A stretch of DNA of 7,103 nucleotides from Patescibacteria group bacterium (GTDB taxonomy: Bacteria > Patescibacteriota > Gracilibacteria > UBA1369 > LOWO2-01-FULL-3). Made by a program: the position numbers and the translations under genes. Numbering within the stretch: position 1 is the stretch's first letter; every line of letters begins with the position of its first letter. The stretch is taken from the NCBI GenBank assembly GCA_018818755.1, contig JAHIRL010000142.1, forward strand, positions 1-7,103, given 5' to 3'. Below the pieces are notes generated by a model. It saw only the letters and a list, made by a program, of their open reading frames with translations. It had not been told where the DNA came from and ran no database searches. Shown here one piece after another: positions 5,319 through 7,103 of this stretch.

Positions 5319-7103
5319 ATATAAAATTCCCTAAAACCAGTTTTGTTTATCTTGCCGGAAAATCCGGGAAGGAAAAGTTAACATCTCCCCTACCATCGGG
5401 GCTGGAAATTAATCGTGAGAAAGCTAAAAGCCTTAAAGAACGAGGTACAATGGCAATTTCAACGCTTAAACGCAGGATGCAGATGGTTTTTGATAAACTT
5501 GCCAGGGAAAAAGGTGAGGACTATATGAAAAATGAACTGAATGACTATGAGATTGCCCAAACTTTCACAGACAGCTTAAAAAAGGCTTATTCTGATCGGA
5601 AGATGATTGAAGATTTGCCTTATCTTGAGCATGGAGATTCCGAAATTGAGATGAAATTTGATTTTGTGAATGATGGAAGATGGGGTGCGGATGAGCTTGC
5701 TGTGCCGGATTCAATGTGGGTAAAAGTTGTGAGAGGTGAAGATGGAGTGCCTGGTTTGGAGTTCCGATGGGGTCAGTATAAACAGGCCGGAGTAAGGCCG
5801 GGGTATAGTGAGAGAAGTTTTGTTGATGAAGATAAATTTTTTATGGCTCAGGAAAAGATGAGAGAAAAGAAATTCTATAAGAAAGAGAAAAAGCTTGAAG
5901 TTAAAAAAGAAAAGAAGGTGAGTAAAAAAGTGGAAGTTACTAAGGAAAGAGCTTTAACAGATAGGGAGAAACTTGCGAAAGAGGTTAGTGTCCAGAAAAA
6001 ACTTGTAAATGATAAATTAAAAAACTTTAAACTAAAACCAAAGAGCAAAATGTCCGATGTGAATTTTGCACAGGGTGCCGAGAAGAATATCTGGGATATG
6101 CTAAAAGATCCTTCTCAAACTTGGTTAAGGGAAAGGAATTGCGAAGCCTTGCAGATTGATGCGAATCAATGGGATGTTGTGAGTGAGGCTTATTTGAGCC
6201 GATCTTATGTGGAAATGGAGGCTGTCGGGGTACCTGTTGAAGATTCTTTTTATCAAAAAATGTTCTCTCTACTAAAACAGGGAGCAGGTAAATATTCTAA
6301 AGATCCGGAAAAATCAAAATGGTTTTTGAATCCTTCTAAATATCTGACACAAATCAATGCATTGCCAGGATTTGGGCAGGCCTATGCTTCGGCATATATC
6401 AGTTTTACCAAAATAAAGGAGTCGGTCATGAGATCTGCGGACGCAAAAGAGCGGACTCTTGAGGAACAGCAGGTCCAAGATGAGCTTCCTGGGGTGACAG
6501 TGGTTAAGGATTTTGTTGGGGCAAGAGTGGGCCAATTTATGAAAGCTGCTCGTGAGGGAGACATTGCTACAATGGGGGTTTTTGCCGCAGGGTTGGTCGG
6601 ATTGTTTTATTTGACCAAGGGGGTTCTTGGAAACAAGTGGTTAAGAAGGTCTTTTCTTGGGCTGGCCGGAGGTTATTGTGCCTATGTTTTTGCGAAGAAA
6701 TCAGGCTATGATCTATTTAAAATGATGGGGGTAAAAAATACAGATGATGAGGTGAATGGTACTCCTATGGAAGCTTTTAGACGGATGAAATTGGAGGAGG
6801 CTAAGGGACTGGATTATTCTGTAATGCTAAAACTGTCCGAGGTTAAGGCCGAGGACATGTATGAACTTTATAAGGATGCCAATAGTAATGGAGATCATTT
6901 TATTCATCCATCGCAATTTCCAGATCTTTTTCCAGATATCGCGGCTGAGGGTGGCTTTATGATGGGCATCGGTGAGAATGGGATTCTTGATTCCGGGATG
7001 AATAATAAAGAATTGAGTTATAAACAGAGAGAATACATTCGAGTGGGGAAACAATTGTACAAAGCTATGCACGCAACTCACGAGGCCTACAAACAGAATG
7101 TAA
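5315..7103 (+). CDS. Unknown membrane protein, at least 596 residues (partial, runs off the window)
   Basis: The frame opens with the ATG of the ATGA overlap at 5315 and stays open for 596 codons to the window edge, so the C-terminus is missing. I recognise no family. The layout is: an N-terminal region (1-175) including a mixed segment with 'DGRWGADELAVPDSMWVKV' around 120-138; a highly charged Lys/Glu linker (about 178-247, e.g. EKKLEVKKEKKVSKKVE); a helical domain (250-400, with PSQTWLRERN and NPSKYLTQINALPGFGQAY); then two adjacent hydrophobic segments (about 417-436 and 445-460) separated by KGVLGNKWLRR. A soluble region follows, containing an EF-hand-like stretch DANSNGDHFIHPSQF (521-535) that lacks the usual position-12 Glu. 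No cleavable signal peptide is seen. The two helices would place both flanks on the same side, and the positive loop between them would tend to be cytoplasmic. There is no Shine-Dalgarno; translation probably couples to the preceding gene. Function unknown. Confidence 0.85.
   Translation, partial: MNIKFPKTSFVYLAGKSGKEKLTSPLPSGLEINREKAKSLKERGTMAISTLKRRMQMVFDKLAREKGEDYMKNELNDYEIAQTFTDSLKKAYSDRKMIEDLPYLEHGDSEIEMKFDFVNDGRWGADELAVPDSMWVKVVRGEDGVPGLEFRWGQYKQAGVRPGYSERSFVDEDKFFMAQEKMREKKFYKKEKKLEVKKEKKVSKKVEVTKERALTDREKLAKEVSVQKKLVNDKLKNFKLKPKSKMSDVNFAQGAEKNIWDMLKDPSQTWLRERNCEALQIDANQWDVVSEAYLSRSYVEMEAVGVPVEDSFYQKMFSLLKQGAGKYSKDPEKSKWFLNPSKYLTQINALPGFGQAYASAYISFTKIKESVMRSADAKERTLEEQQVQDELPGVTVVKDFVGARVGQFMKAAREGDIATMGVFAAGLVGLFYLTKGVLGNKWLRRSFLGLAGGYCAYVFAKKSGYDLFKMMGVKNTDDEVNGTPMEAFRRMKLEEAKGLDYSVMLKLSEVKAEDMYELYKDANSNGDHFIHPSQFPDLFPDIAAEGGFMMGIGENGILDSGMNNKELSYKQREYIRVGKQLYKAMHATHEAYKQNV

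Noticed and set aside
5316..5324. Possible UGA recoding (reading through TGA at 5316-5318 to TAA at 5322)
   Set aside because: The TGA forms an ATGA overlap with a following frame open for 596 codons, and no gene here contains an internal in-frame TGA.
5345..5380. AGKSGK near the N-terminus of the third operon protein as a Walker A motif
   Set aside because: The required Gly four residues before GK is absent and no Walker B partner is apparent.

Overview
The window looks like a piece of a small-genome, AT-leaning bacterial chromosome. The best guess is a Patescibacteria (CPR) lineage, possibly near Peregrinibacteria, but this is inference and not proven. The hints are a winged-helix/degenerate-nucleotidyltransferase protein of a type I associate with these bacteria, starts without Shine-Dalgarno sequences, and very large proteins of no recognisable family. 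The long open frames read cleanly with TAA, TAG and TGA as stops, so nothing suggests UGA recoding. No tRNA, rRNA, insertion sequence, CRISPR array or phage gene is visible.

Left part, minus strand (1-2048). Reading from right to left, the genes are tig (trigger factor, complete), a 77-residue two-helix membrane protein resembling the LapA/DUF1049 domain 30 bp downstream, and then a winged-helix regulator cut off by the window edge. A perfect 17-bp inverted repeat (444-460) lies 23 bp upstream of the regulator start and is a good candidate for its own operator.

Divergent promoter region (2049-2158). On the plus strand there is a fully consensus sigma-70 promoter (TTGACA, 17 bp, extended TATAAT). 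A weaker candidate promoter for tig points the other way, and its -35 box directly abuts the plus-strand -35 box. Both predicted leaders are only about 20 nt.

Right part, plus strand (2159-7103+). Three tightly packed genes of unknown function follow the strong promoter: a 925-residue, mostly helical protein; a 134-residue helical soluble protein (23-nt overlap); and a protein of at least 596 residues with two membrane segments (ATGA overlap) that runs off the window. The overlaps indicate a single transcript and probably translational coupling. The first protein carries a 70-residue stretch with no acidic residue, containing four 11-residue Trp/basic repeats that could bind membrane. The third is anchored by two hydrophobic helices. 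A membrane-associated complex is the simplest joint reading, but no function can be assigned. This operon is the candidate undescribed system in the window.
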